DNA of 22,315 bases from an uncultured Lachnospiraceae bacterium (GTDB lineage Bacteria > Bacillota > Clostridia > Lachnospirales > Lachnospiraceae), in assembly GCA_910579085.1 (NCBI GenBank), contig CAJTRU010000062.1:1-22315 (forward strand), given 5' to 3'. The translations under genes and the position numbers were made by a program. Below are positions 15,431 to 22,315 of this stretch, piece by piece. Every line of letters starts with the position of its first letter. The stretch's first letter is position 1. Under the pieces are notes generated by a model. The model had not been told where the DNA came from, searched no databases, and saw only the letters and a list, made by a program, of their open reading frames with translations.

Positions 15431-16378
15431 CTATTCCATTACCATCCTGGCTGCCCCGTACATTCCTGCATCATTGCCAAGTTCTGCAAGACGGAACTCC
15501 TTGCCTTTTAATGCAAACATTACGTTCTTCTCATATTCACCACGTATTACATCTATTACAACCTGCCCGTTTTTAGATACGCCGCCGCCTATTACAAACG
15601 CCTCTGTATCAATTACTGCTGCCACATGTGAAAGCCCAAGCCCAAGGAACTGTGCAAACCTTTCTACTACCTGGCTGGCAAGCTTGTCACCTGCTTTATA
15701 TGCGTCAAATATTTCTTTACCTGTAATTTTCTCTGTTTCAAATTGCCTTAAATAAGACTCTTCTTCTGTGCTGCTTACAAGTTCCCTCGCATGGCGCATT
15801 ATGCCTGTTGCAGAAGAATACTGTTCGAGGCATCCTCTTCCGCCACACCCACATATAGCTGTTTCATGCGGGTTTACTTTTAAGTGCCCGATTTCACCAG
15901 CAGCGCCATTACATCCTGTAACAATTTTCCCGTTCTGGATAACACCACCGCCAACACCTGTACCAAGTGTAACCATAACTATGCTGTTAAATCCCTTGCC
16001 GCCGCCACGCCACTGTTCACCAAGCGCTGCTACATTGGCATCATTACCAGCCTTGACATTTGCAACGCCTGTAAGCCTGCTTAATTCGTTGGCAACAGAG
16101 AAAATGCCCCATCCAAGGTTTACGCATTTAAGCACCCTGCCATCCTCTGTTACTGGTCCTGGAACACCTATTCCTATACCTGTTATATCTTCTACAGAAA
16201 TACTTTCTTCATTATTTTTTTCCTTAATAGAAGCAGCAATATCTGGAAGTATATATGAACCATTATCTTCTTTTCTTGTAGCAATTTCCCACTTAGTGAT
16301 TATATTGCCTTCATTGTCAAAAAGTCCCATTTTAACAGTAGTACCACCTAAGTCAATTCCATAAATATACTTTCCCAT
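15431..16378 (-). CDS. glcK: ROK-family glucokinase
   Basis: This enzyme phosphorylates glucose with ATP in the cytoplasm. The 315-residue protein has phosphate loop DLGGTTVK (9-16), catalytic Asp113 in GNDANVAALGE, and second phosphate loop VTLGTGVGGGV (136-146). The ROK zinc site follows: EIGH (162-165) with ICGCGGRGCLEQY (Cys176, Cys178, Cys183). No N-terminal DNA-binding domain is present, so it is a kinase and not a NagC/XylR-type repressor. Another hexose or amino-sugar substrate is possible. AAGGAGG lies before the ATG, and it follows pyrD by 16 bases, so it is the last gene of the asd-pyr run. Its 3' end abuts foldback element 2, whose stems may act as the operon terminator. Confidence 0.93.
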   Translation of the reverse strand: MGKYIYGIDLGGTTVKMGLFDNEGNIITKWEIATRKEDNGSYILPDIAASIKEKNNEESISVEDITGIGIGVPGPVTEDGRVLKCVNLGWGIFSVANELSRLTGVANVKAGNDANVAALGEQWRGGGKGFNSIVMVTLGTGVGGGVIQNGKIVTGCNGAAGEIGHLKVNPHETAICGCGGRGCLEQYSSATGIMRHARELVSSTEEESYLRQFETEKITGKEIFDAYKAGDKLASQVVERFAQFLGLGLSHVAAVIDTEAFVIGGGVSKNGQVVIDVIRGEYEKNVMFALKGKEFRLAELGNDAGMYGAARMVME

Positions 16379-16394
16379 TTAATTATTCCTCCTT

Positions 16395-17297
16395 TCATTT
16401 TACACAGCCACAAAGTTCATTAATATCTTTTACACCATTCTTCTCCATAAATTCCGCTATGCCATCTATTATTTCCATTGTAACAGCAGGATTGTGGAAG
16501 TTAGCTGTACCCACAGCTACCATGCGTGCACCTGCCATTATAAATTCAAGCGCATCCTCTGCACAGCTTATGCCGCCCATGCCAAGTACAGGTATTTTTA
16601 CTGCATGTGCCGCCTGGTATACCATCCTTAATGCAACTGGTTTTATAGCAGGGCCTGACAGGCCGCCTGTCTGGTTAGCAAGTGCAAATGCCCTCTTATT
16701 GATATCTATCTTCATGCCTGTAAATGTATTAACCAGTGAAACCGCATCTGCACCGCCTGCTTCGGCAGCCCTTGCCATTTCTGCAATATCTGTGACATTA
16801 GGGCTTAATTTCACAATTACAGGCTGCTTCGCATGTTGCTTTATCTTGTCTGCCACCTGCCTTGCAAGTTCCGGGTCCTGTCCAAATGCTATGCCGCCAG
16901 CTTTTACGTTAGGACATGAAATATTAATCTCAAGCATGTCAATATCTGTACCAGCAAGCCTTCTGGCAACCTCTATATACTCTTCTACAGTCCTGCCACA
17001 TACATTTACTATAATTTTAGTATCATACTGTTTTAAAAATGGTATATCCCTTTCAATAAAAAGGTCTATGCCAGGGTTCTGGAGGCCTATTGCATTTAGC
17101 ATCCCCCCATATGTTTCACATATACGTGGTGTCTGGTTGCCCTGCCAGGGCACACTTGACACGCCTTTTGTAGTTACTGCACCAAGTCTGTTTAAATCCA
17201 CAAAATCCTTGTATTCTGCCCCTGAGCCGAATGTGCCCGAAGCCACTGTTACAGGGTTTTTCATTTCTACTCCCGCAAAATTAACCGAAAAATTCAT
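16395..17297 (-). CDS. pyrD: Dihydroorotate dehydrogenase, class 1B catalytic subunit
   Basis: PyrD oxidises dihydroorotate to orotate with FMN, passing electrons through PyrK to NAD. The 300-residue protein begins with the family's NFAGVEMKNPVTVASGTFG. The catalytic base is Cys128 in INISCPNVKAGG, the cysteine found in class 1 enzymes. VIVKLSPNVTDI, VNTFTGMKID and LGMGGISCAEDALEFI give the FMN and phosphate sites. Pairing with pyrK immediately upstream (23 bases) marks it as class 1B. The ATG at 17297 matches the family start. Confidence 0.97.
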   Translation of the reverse strand: MNFSVNFAGVEMKNPVTVASGTFGSGAEYKDFVDLNRLGAVTTKGVSSVPWQGNQTPRICETYGGMLNAIGLQNPGIDLFIERDIPFLKQYDTKIIVNVCGRTVEEYIEVARRLAGTDIDMLEINISCPNVKAGGIAFGQDPELARQVADKIKQHAKQPVIVKLSPNVTDIAEMARAAEAGGADAVSLVNTFTGMKIDINKRAFALANQTGGLSGPAIKPVALRMVYQAAHAVKIPVLGMGGISCAEDALEFIMAGARMVAVGTANFHNPAVTMEIIDGIAEFMEKNGVKDINELCGCVK

Positions 17298-17320
17298 TCT
17301 CTACCTCTGTATATTAATTT

Positions 17321-18112
17321 TTAAAATTCAATTTCCATTGCGTCAAATACAGGCCCGTCCTTACAAATCCTTTTATTATTTACATTAGTATGTGCATCTT
17401 TTTCCCTGGAATTACATACACATCCCAGACATGCACCTATACCACATGCCATTCTCTCTTCAAGTGAAACCTGTGCCTTTATGCCATTTTCTACTGCATA
17501 AGCCTTTATACCACGTAACATTGGCAGCGGGCCGCATGCATATATTATATCTGCCTCAATTCCATAATGGCGGATTGCATCTATTACATTACCCTTAACT
17601 CCCTCACTTCCATCTTCTGTTGAAACATATACTTTGGCATATGGAAGGAAATCTTCTTTTAAAAATAAGCTGTTATCCCTGTAGCCAAGGACTGCTGTTA
17701 CATCACATTTAAGCGCAGCGGCAAGCCCGAGCATTGGCGGTATGCCTATCCCTCCGCCTGCAAGAAGCACTTTTTTCCCTTCTCCTGCATAACTGGTATT
17801 AAATCCATTGCCAAGTGGTGCAATTACACTAATGCTTTCACCAGCTTCCATATTTGAAAATTCCTCTGTGCCCTTCCCGGCAATGCGGTATACTACCCTT
17901 AACATATTTCCAGCGGCATCAGTTTCACATATACTTATTGGCCTTGGCAAAAGCCTGCTGCCATCATTGCTGTACATGGATATAAACTGTCCTGGGACTG
18001 CCTCCCCTGCAATTCCTGCATCTTCAGGGAAGCCCAGCCACATGCTGTAAACGCCTTCTGCAAGTTTTATCTGGCTTTCAATACGTGCTGTACATTTTCT
18101 TTTATCAGACAT
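17321..18112 (-). CDS. pyrK: Dihydroorotate dehydrogenase electron transfer subunit
   Basis: PyrK carries FAD and a [2Fe-2S] cluster and hands electrons from PyrD to NAD. The 263-residue protein has an FAD-binding beta barrel (about 5-100, with RLLPRPISI at 53-61). The NAD-binding domain shows LLAGGGIGIPPML and YACGPLPML. At the C-terminus the cluster cysteines are ACGIGACLGCVC and a later Cys in RICKDGPVF, as in known PyrK. GGAGAGA precedes the ATG. It sits 38 bases after pyrF and 23 before pyrD. Confidence 0.97.
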   Translation of the reverse strand: MSDKRKCTARIESQIKLAEGVYSMWLGFPEDAGIAGEAVPGQFISMYSNDGSRLLPRPISICETDAAGNMLRVVYRIAGKGTEEFSNMEAGESISVIAPLGNGFNTSYAGEGKKVLLAGGGIGIPPMLGLAAALKCDVTAVLGYRDNSLFLKEDFLPYAKVYVSTEDGSEGVKGNVIDAIRHYGIEADIIYACGPLPMLRGIKAYAVENGIKAQVSLEERMACGIGACLGCVCNSREKDAHTNVNNKRICKDGPVFDAMEIEF

Positions 18113-18150
18113 ATATTCTCTCCATTTTATAAGTGTTTTTAACTCCCTTT

Positions 18151-19068
18151 TTATAAAACGCTGTTAATATCTTCTATCATATCAATAACAGCCTGCCTTG
18201 AAGCATCTGCATAATTTTCTGCACCAAACTTTGAATATTTCTCCTGTTTATAAGCAGCAATAATACCTCTTGAAGAATTAACTATTGCACCAAGCCCGTC
18301 ATCATTAAAATATGCTTTTAAGTCTTTTGCAGTACCACCCTGTGCGCCATATCCTGGCACAAGTATATAATTGTGTGGAAGGATTTTCCTAAGTGTTTTT
18401 CCCATTTCAGGGTAGGTTGCACCAATTACACAGCCAACATTGCTGTAGCTTCCATCCATGCAGCCTGCACCCCATTCTGCAACTTTTCTTGCAACAAGTT
18501 CATATAAAGGCATACCATCAAATGTCTTGTCCTGGAATTCGCCGCTTGAAGGGTTTGAAGTTTTAACAAGCACAAATATCCCTTTGTTTTCTTCATTACA
18601 GACATCCAGGAAAGGGTTTATCCCGTCGCTGCCAAGATATGGGTTTACAGTAATAAAGTCTTCATCAAAACCATAGTATGATTTGCTTCCTACATTTACC
18701 TTGCCAAGATGGCCTGTTGCATATGCTGCTGATGTAGAACCTATATCCCCGCGCTTAACATCACCGATTACTACAAGCCCTTTTTCCTTGCAGTAAGCAA
18801 CTGTCTTATGGAATGTCTGGATACCTGGTACACCAAACTGTTCATACATTGCAATCTGTGGCTTTACAGCAGGCACAAGGTCATAAATTGCATCAGTGAT
18901 GTCTTTATTAAACTGCCATATTGCCTCTGCTGCACCTTCAAGTGTTTCACCATATTCCTCAAATGCTTTCTGCTGTACATGTGCTGGCACATAATCTAAC
19001 ATTGGGTCAAGCCCTGCTACAACAGGTGCGTTTTTCTTAGTAATTTCTTCAATCAGCTTTTTAACCAA
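18151..19068 (-). CDS. pyrF: Orotidine 5'-phosphate decarboxylase, subfamily 2
   Basis: PyrF converts OMP to UMP, the last step of the pathway. At 305 residues it belongs to the longer subfamily 2 rather than the roughly 240-residue E. coli type. The catalytic motif is VIGDVKRGDIGSTS with Asp103, Lys105 and Asp108. GLDPMLDYVPAHV near the start and LVPGYGAQGGTAKDL near the phosphate site also fit. The start is TTG at 19068. It is well supported, because GGAGGA, which forms the last codons of pyrC, sits 7 bases before it and only two bases separate the genes. Tight coupling to pyrC translation is likely. Confidence 0.96.
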   Translation of the reverse strand: MVKKLIEEITKKNAPVVAGLDPMLDYVPAHVQQKAFEEYGETLEGAAEAIWQFNKDITDAIYDLVPAVKPQIAMYEQFGVPGIQTFHKTVAYCKEKGLVVIGDVKRGDIGSTSAAYATGHLGKVNVGSKSYYGFDEDFITVNPYLGSDGINPFLDVCNEENKGIFVLVKTSNPSSGEFQDKTFDGMPLYELVARKVAEWGAGCMDGSYSNVGCVIGATYPEMGKTLRKILPHNYILVPGYGAQGGTAKDLKAYFNDDGLGAIVNSSRGIIAAYKQEKYSKFGAENYADASRQAVIDMIEDINSVL

Positions 19069-19070
19069 CT

Positions 19071-20372
19071 TTATTCCTCCTTATATAAATCATATACAAT
19101 TTTACCATCAGTAAATGTTTTCTCAATCCTGCCATATACTTTCATGCCATTAAACGGTGTGTTTCTGCCTTTTGACACAAATGTACTGCTGTCAATTTCA
19201 TATTCTGTATTAATATCAGCAATAACAAGGTCTGCTGCTTTTCCTGGTGCAAGGTTTCCCTTATCAATCCCTATAACCCTGGCAGGGTTTACGCTCATTT
19301 TACTGGCAAGCTGGGATAATGTAAGATAACCACCCCTGACAAGGACGGTATACCCAATTGCAAATGATGTTTCAAGCCCTGTAATCCCAAATGGCGCTTT
19401 TAGCATTGTCTGGGCTTTCTCCTCTGCCCCATGTGGCGCATGGTCTGTAGAAATTACATCCATAATCCCTTCTTTTAACCCATCTTTCAATGCATTAACA
19501 TCAGCCCTGCTCCTTAATGGCGGGTTCATTTTAAACCTCCCGTCATCCTCTGTAATTTCATCATCAGACATTGTGAAATGGTGAGGGCAGACTTCAGCAG
19601 TAACAGGAAGCCCCTGCTTCTTTGCCATTTCTACCAGCAAGACACTGTCTGCTGTAGAACAATGGCATAAATGCAGCCTGCACCCTGCTTCTTTGGCTAA
19701 AAGTATATCCCTTGCTACAATTACGTCCTCAACAGCATTAATTATTCCTGGAAGCCCAAGTTCTTCTGATTTGGCACTATAATTCATAACGCCGCCGTCC
19801 AAAAGGCTTGTATCCTCGCAATGTGAAAATACTGGCATGCCTGCCTCTGCTGCTTCATGCAGCGCCTGCCTGAAAAGCCATGAATTCATTACAGACTTGC
19901 CATCTTCACTTACTGCTGCTGCCCCTGCTTCCTTCATTCCCGCAATATCTGTAATATCCACACCGTCCTGGCCAAATGTTATTGCACCTACCGGAAGTAT
20001 ATGGACAGGTGCGTCTTTTGCCCTTTCAAGCAAATCCATTACCATTGCAGGTGAATCAATTACAGGGTTTGTGTTTGGCATAGGGCATATAGTAGTAACC
20101 CCGCCCTTTGCTGCTGCCTGTGCCCCTGTCATGACTGTTTCTTTGTATTCAAAACCTGGTTCTCTTAAATGTACATGCAAATCAACAAAACCTGGCATTA
20201 TATACTTGCCAGAAGCGTCAATAACTTCTGCCCCTGCTGCGGAAGCACTGCTTTCACTTATATTTTCTGAAACTTCCAGAACCTTGCCGCCAGATATTAA
20301 TATATCCATCCTGCTGTCAATATTATTGGCAGGGTCAGTAAGATGCCCGTTTTTAATTAAATATTTATCCAT
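19071..20372 (-). CDS. pyrC: Dihydroorotase, class I
   Basis: PyrC closes carbamoyl-aspartate to dihydroorotate, and is a zinc amidohydrolase. I start it at ATG 20372 (433 residues) with GGAG 6 bases upstream; the longer frame lacks a proper site. Metal and catalytic motifs are DLHVHLREPG (His66 and His68), SEDGKSVMN (Asp157 in the position often held by a bridging ligand), SHCEDTSL (His184), LCHCSTAD (His237) and STDHAPH (Asp310). The fold starts with a small N-terminal beta domain and returns to it at the end (GKAADLVIADI). Between the previous gene and this one lie two abutting hairpins (20391-20458) that may control expression. The stop is 2 bases before pyrF. Confidence 0.97.
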   Translation of the reverse strand: MDKYLIKNGHLTDPANNIDSRMDILISGGKVLEVSENISESSASAAGAEVIDASGKYIMPGFVDLHVHLREPGFEYKETVMTGAQAAAKGGVTTICPMPNTNPVIDSPAMVMDLLERAKDAPVHILPVGAITFGQDGVDITDIAGMKEAGAAAVSEDGKSVMNSWLFRQALHEAAEAGMPVFSHCEDTSLLDGGVMNYSAKSEELGLPGIINAVEDVIVARDILLAKEAGCRLHLCHCSTADSVLLVEMAKKQGLPVTAEVCPHHFTMSDDEITEDDGRFKMNPPLRSRADVNALKDGLKEGIMDVISTDHAPHGAEEKAQTMLKAPFGITGLETSFAIGYTVLVRGGYLTLSQLASKMSVNPARVIGIDKGNLAPGKAADLVIADINTEYEIDSSTFVSKGRNTPFNGMKVYGRIEKTFTDGKIVYDLYKEE

Positions 20373-20390
20373 TCCATTCTCCATTCTAAA

Positions 20391-20458
20391 GCATATACCA
20401 CAACTTATTTCCTTATATGCAGAGGGCATCTGCTAATTTCCTTAACAGATGCGCCTCT
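20391..20458 (-). promoter_or_regulatory. Twin hairpin leader before pyrC
   Basis: On the minus strand AGAGGCGCATCTG (20446-20458) pairs with CAGATGCCCTCT (20421-20432), one base bulged. Directly after it GCATATA (20414-20420) pairs with TATATGC (20391-20397). Both loops carry AAGGAAAT followed by WAG. No T-run follows either hairpin on the minus strand, so it is not a plain terminator. A T-run exists only on the plus strand. A binding site for an RNA-binding regulator is possible. Confidence 0.55.
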
Positions 20459-20464
20459 TTTTAA

Positions 20465-20863
20465 TTAATATAACTCTGCCTTTTCCAAATCTTCAAGCAT
20501 ACGCTTATTATGGATATATTCTTCAAAATCCATGCCTTCAATCCACTTTGCATCATTTAATTCTTCTGAAAGGATAACATTATCTTCATCAGTCAGGCAC
20601 AAGTATGCAAGACCTAAGCTACATTCTGAACCAAGCATAAATGTCCATGTATATAAAATCCTGTCTACAAATGCAGTAATACCTGTCTGTTCATGTACTA
20701 TCCTTATTACAGCTTCATCAGGTGACTCGCCAAATTCTGCTTCACCATCAATAAATTCCCATCTGTAAGGGTCTGCTATATTGTCATCAAACCACTTCTG
20801 TACTACAAGGAATTTGCCATCTTTTTTAACAATGCCTTTAACTAAAATCCTGTATTTTTCCAT
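20465..20863 (-). CDS. Nudix-fold protein with degenerate Nudix box
   Basis: I use ATG 20863 (132 residues); GGAGG lies 10 bases upstream and the domain begins at once (MEKYRILVKGIVKKDGKFLV). The longer frame overlaps asd out of frame and is a shadow. The Nudix box is readable: GEAEFGESPDEAVIRI then VHEQTGI. Against GX5EX7REUXEEXGU the first Glu and Arg are kept. The metal-binding REUXEE has become RIVHEQ, so two of three acidic residues are missing. WEFIDGE and the following strands (ILYTWTFML, LGLAYLCL) fit the fold. It may be a weak hydrolase or a nucleotide-binding regulator. It sits 25 bases after asd and 92 before pyrC. Confidence 0.85.
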   Translation of the reverse strand: MEKYRILVKGIVKKDGKFLVVQKWFDDNIADPYRWEFIDGEAEFGESPDEAVIRIVHEQTGITAFVDRILYTWTFMLGSECSLGLAYLCLTDEDNVILSEELNDAKWIEGMDFEEYIHNKRMLEDLEKAELY

Positions 20864-20888
20864 ACAACCAATGCCTCCAAGCCAAACA

Positions 20889-21986
20889 TTATTTTGCAGT
20901 GATATAACCTTTTGCCTTAAGCAGTTCTGCCGTAAGGACACCACCACCTGCTGCACCACGTACTGTGTTATGTGACAGCCCGACAAATTTATAATCAAAT
21001 ACTGTATCTTCACGGAGGCGTCCAAGTGATACACCAAAACCGTTTTCATAATTAACATCAAGTGACACCTGTGGACGGTTATCCTCATCAAGATACTGTA
21101 TAAAGTTCTTTGGTGCATTTGGAAGGTTTAACTCCTGTGGGAGCCCTTTAAATTCCCTCCATATTTTAATAATCTGTTCTTTAGAAGGTTTATTTCCTTC
21201 TTCAAAATCCATAAATACTGCCGCTGTATGGCCATCCAGCACAGGCACACGTATACACTGTGTTGTAATAACTGGTGAAGAGGCCTTTACAATTACACCA
21301 TCCTCAATATGTCCCCATATACGGAGTGGCTCCTGCTCGCTTTTCTCTTCCTCACCGCCAATAAACGGAATAATATTGCCTTCCATCTCTGGCCATTCTT
21401 TAAATGTCTTGCCAGCGCCAGAAATTGCCTGGTATGTTGTTGCAACTACTGTCTTTGGCATAAAGCCTGCTTCTTTAAGTGCATGAAGTGCAGGTGTATA
21501 GCTTTGTATAGAGCAGTTCGGTTTAACAGCAATAAATCCCCTCTCAGTGCCAAGGCGTTTCTTCTGGCTGCTTATTACCTCTAAATGCCCTGGGTTAAGT
21601 TCTGGAACAACCATAGGAACATCAGGTGTCCATCTGTGTGCGCTGTTATTAGAAACAACTGGAGTTTCTGTTTTAGCATACTCTTCTTCTATTCTCTTAA
21701 TCTCATCTTTAGACATATCTACTGCGCTAAAAACAAAATCTGCCTCTGAAGCTACACCTTTAACATCACTGACATCTTTAACGATAATATCCTTAACTGC
21801 TTCTGGCATAGGTGTCTGCATCTTCCAGCGGCTTCCAGCAGCTTCCTCATACCTCTTTCCAGCGCTTCTTGGGCTGGCAGCTATAACAGTTACTTCAAAC
21901 CAGGGGTGGTTTTCTAATAATGAAATAAATCTCTGTCCTACCATTCCAGTACCGCCAAGGATACCAGCTCTTAACTTTTTATCCAT
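20889..21986 (-). CDS. asd: Aspartate-semialdehyde dehydrogenase
   Basis: This enzyme reduces aspartyl phosphate to aspartate semialdehyde, the branch to lysine, diaminopimelate, threonine and methionine. ATG 21986 (365 residues) has GGAGG 6 bases upstream. The NADP loop is GILGGTGMVGQRF near the start. Catalytic Cys158 lies in AVKPNCSIQSY, and SSPVITTQCIRVPVLDGH and LSHNTVRGAAGG fit the active site. The SNNSAHRW and VPELNPGHLE motifs place it in the archaeal/fungal-type branch rather than the E. coli branch. It heads the asd-nudix-pyr run with a promoter about 86 bases upstream. Diaminopimelate supply ties it to cell-wall synthesis. Confidence 0.96.
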   Translation of the reverse strand: MDKKLRAGILGGTGMVGQRFISLLENHPWFEVTVIAASPRSAGKRYEEAAGSRWKMQTPMPEAVKDIIVKDVSDVKGVASEADFVFSAVDMSKDEIKRIEEEYAKTETPVVSNNSAHRWTPDVPMVVPELNPGHLEVISSQKKRLGTERGFIAVKPNCSIQSYTPALHALKEAGFMPKTVVATTYQAISGAGKTFKEWPEMEGNIIPFIGGEEEKSEQEPLRIWGHIEDGVIVKASSPVITTQCIRVPVLDGHTAAVFMDFEEGNKPSKEQIIKIWREFKGLPQELNLPNAPKNFIQYLDEDNRPQVSLDVNYENGFGVSLGRLREDTVFDYKFVGLSHNTVRGAAGGGVLTAELLKAKGYITAK

Positions 21987-22071
21987 GTCATCCTCCATAG
22001 TCTTATCTCACCGTAAATACGGCTCTATTTATACCAATTTGTTCCATCAGGATACAGTATATTGTCTATAG

Positions 22072-22100
22072 ATTTTACACTATATTGCCCTATAAGTCAA
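22072..22100 (-). promoter_or_regulatory. Sigma-A promoter upstream of asd
   Basis: On the minus strand TTGACT (22095-22100), a 17-base spacer and TAAAAT (22072-22077) are followed by an untranslated leader of about 80 bases. That leader has a small hairpin, CCGTA/TACGG (22011-22022), near the ribosome site. The foldback repeat begins 9 bases upstream of the -35. Confidence 0.7.
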
Positions 22101-22109
22101 ATATGTATT

Positions 22110-22315
22110 TAATTTCCAGTTATCTTATGCTAGTGTAATTTGGGGATGGACGGTTTGCAGTGCCAGATGACATGAATTATTCCGTAAAAGGGGTACGCTT
22201 TTGATACGGTACAATGTCATTTAGTTAAGAAAGATGCTGGAATCTAACAATAATGGGATACGCTGGCAAATCCAAAGTGTCTTACATGAACAAAGCACGC
22301 TTCCGCTTGGGCTCG
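22110..22315. repeat. Foldback repeat element 3, cut by window end
   Basis: It starts with TAATTTCCAGTTAT (22110-22123), one mismatch from the end of element 2. It then shows GGACGG and GTGCCAGA (22148-22167) and GGGGTACGCTT (22190-22200), as in element 1. ACAATGTCATTTAGTTAA (22211-22228), and a 35-40-base block from 22263 matching the reverse complement of 15242-15276, are as in element 2. Only the left arm is visible. The 206 bases hold no gene. Confidence 0.8.

Noticed and set aside
20421..20464. Plain terminator after the Nudix gene
   Set aside because: The T-run is on the plus strand side only. On the coding strand the hairpin is followed by GCATATAAGG, so it should not terminate in the needed direction.

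Overview
The window is low-GC DNA and looks like a chromosomal segment of a gut-type Clostridia bacterium, most likely Lachnospiraceae. The signs are strong GGAGG ribosome sites, AT-rich codon use, a monomeric [FeFe]-hydrogenase, a class 1B PyrD/PyrK pair, a subfamily-2 PyrF and a fungal/archaeal-type Asd. This assignment is inferred from gene content only. All but one of the genes are on the minus strand, so transcription runs from high to low coordinates.

Region 1 (1-4060) is the head of a cell-surface polysaccharide cluster. In transcription order it has a small serine recombinase, a regulatory gap, a tyrosine-recombinase-like protein that has lost three of its catalytic positions, a DUF1972-type (rhamnosyl-like) glycosyltransferase, and a family-4-like glycosyltransferase cut by the window edge. 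The gap between the two recombinase genes holds a good sigma-A promoter facing the polysaccharide genes. It is bracketed by two inverted 24-bp near-palindromes with matching central dinucleotides, the architecture of an invertible promoter. The last glycosyltransferase also carries an in-frame 10-G tract. The locus therefore has two candidate phase-variation devices.

Region 2 (4270-9154) is a compact operon: cysteine synthase, a two-helix membrane protein, a polytopic membrane protein of unknown function, the diadenylate cyclase CdaA and its YbbR-domain partner CdaR, ending in a clear terminator. Region 3 (9316-9925) is the only plus-strand gene, a small P-loop kinase-like protein with its own promoter and a shared bidirectional terminator. 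Region 4 (9939-14495) is an operon of a group-B-like [FeFe]-hydrogenase, a soluble hybrid histidine kinase and RNase H1.

Region 5 (14508-15425) is about 0.9 kb without a credible gene. It is filled by two large foldback repeats with related 12-14 bp ends, and a third relative begins at 22110 and runs off the window. Region 6 (15431-22100) is a tight run of asd, a degenerate Nudix protein, pyrC, pyrF, pyrK, pyrD and a ROK glucokinase. It has a promoter before asd and an unusual pair of abutting hairpins between the Nudix gene and pyrC.

The strongest candidate for something new is the putative invertible promoter with its adjacent serine recombinase and inactive-looking integrase. Next come the foldback repeat family, the unknown membrane proteins in the c-di-AMP operon, and the twin-hairpin pyr leader.
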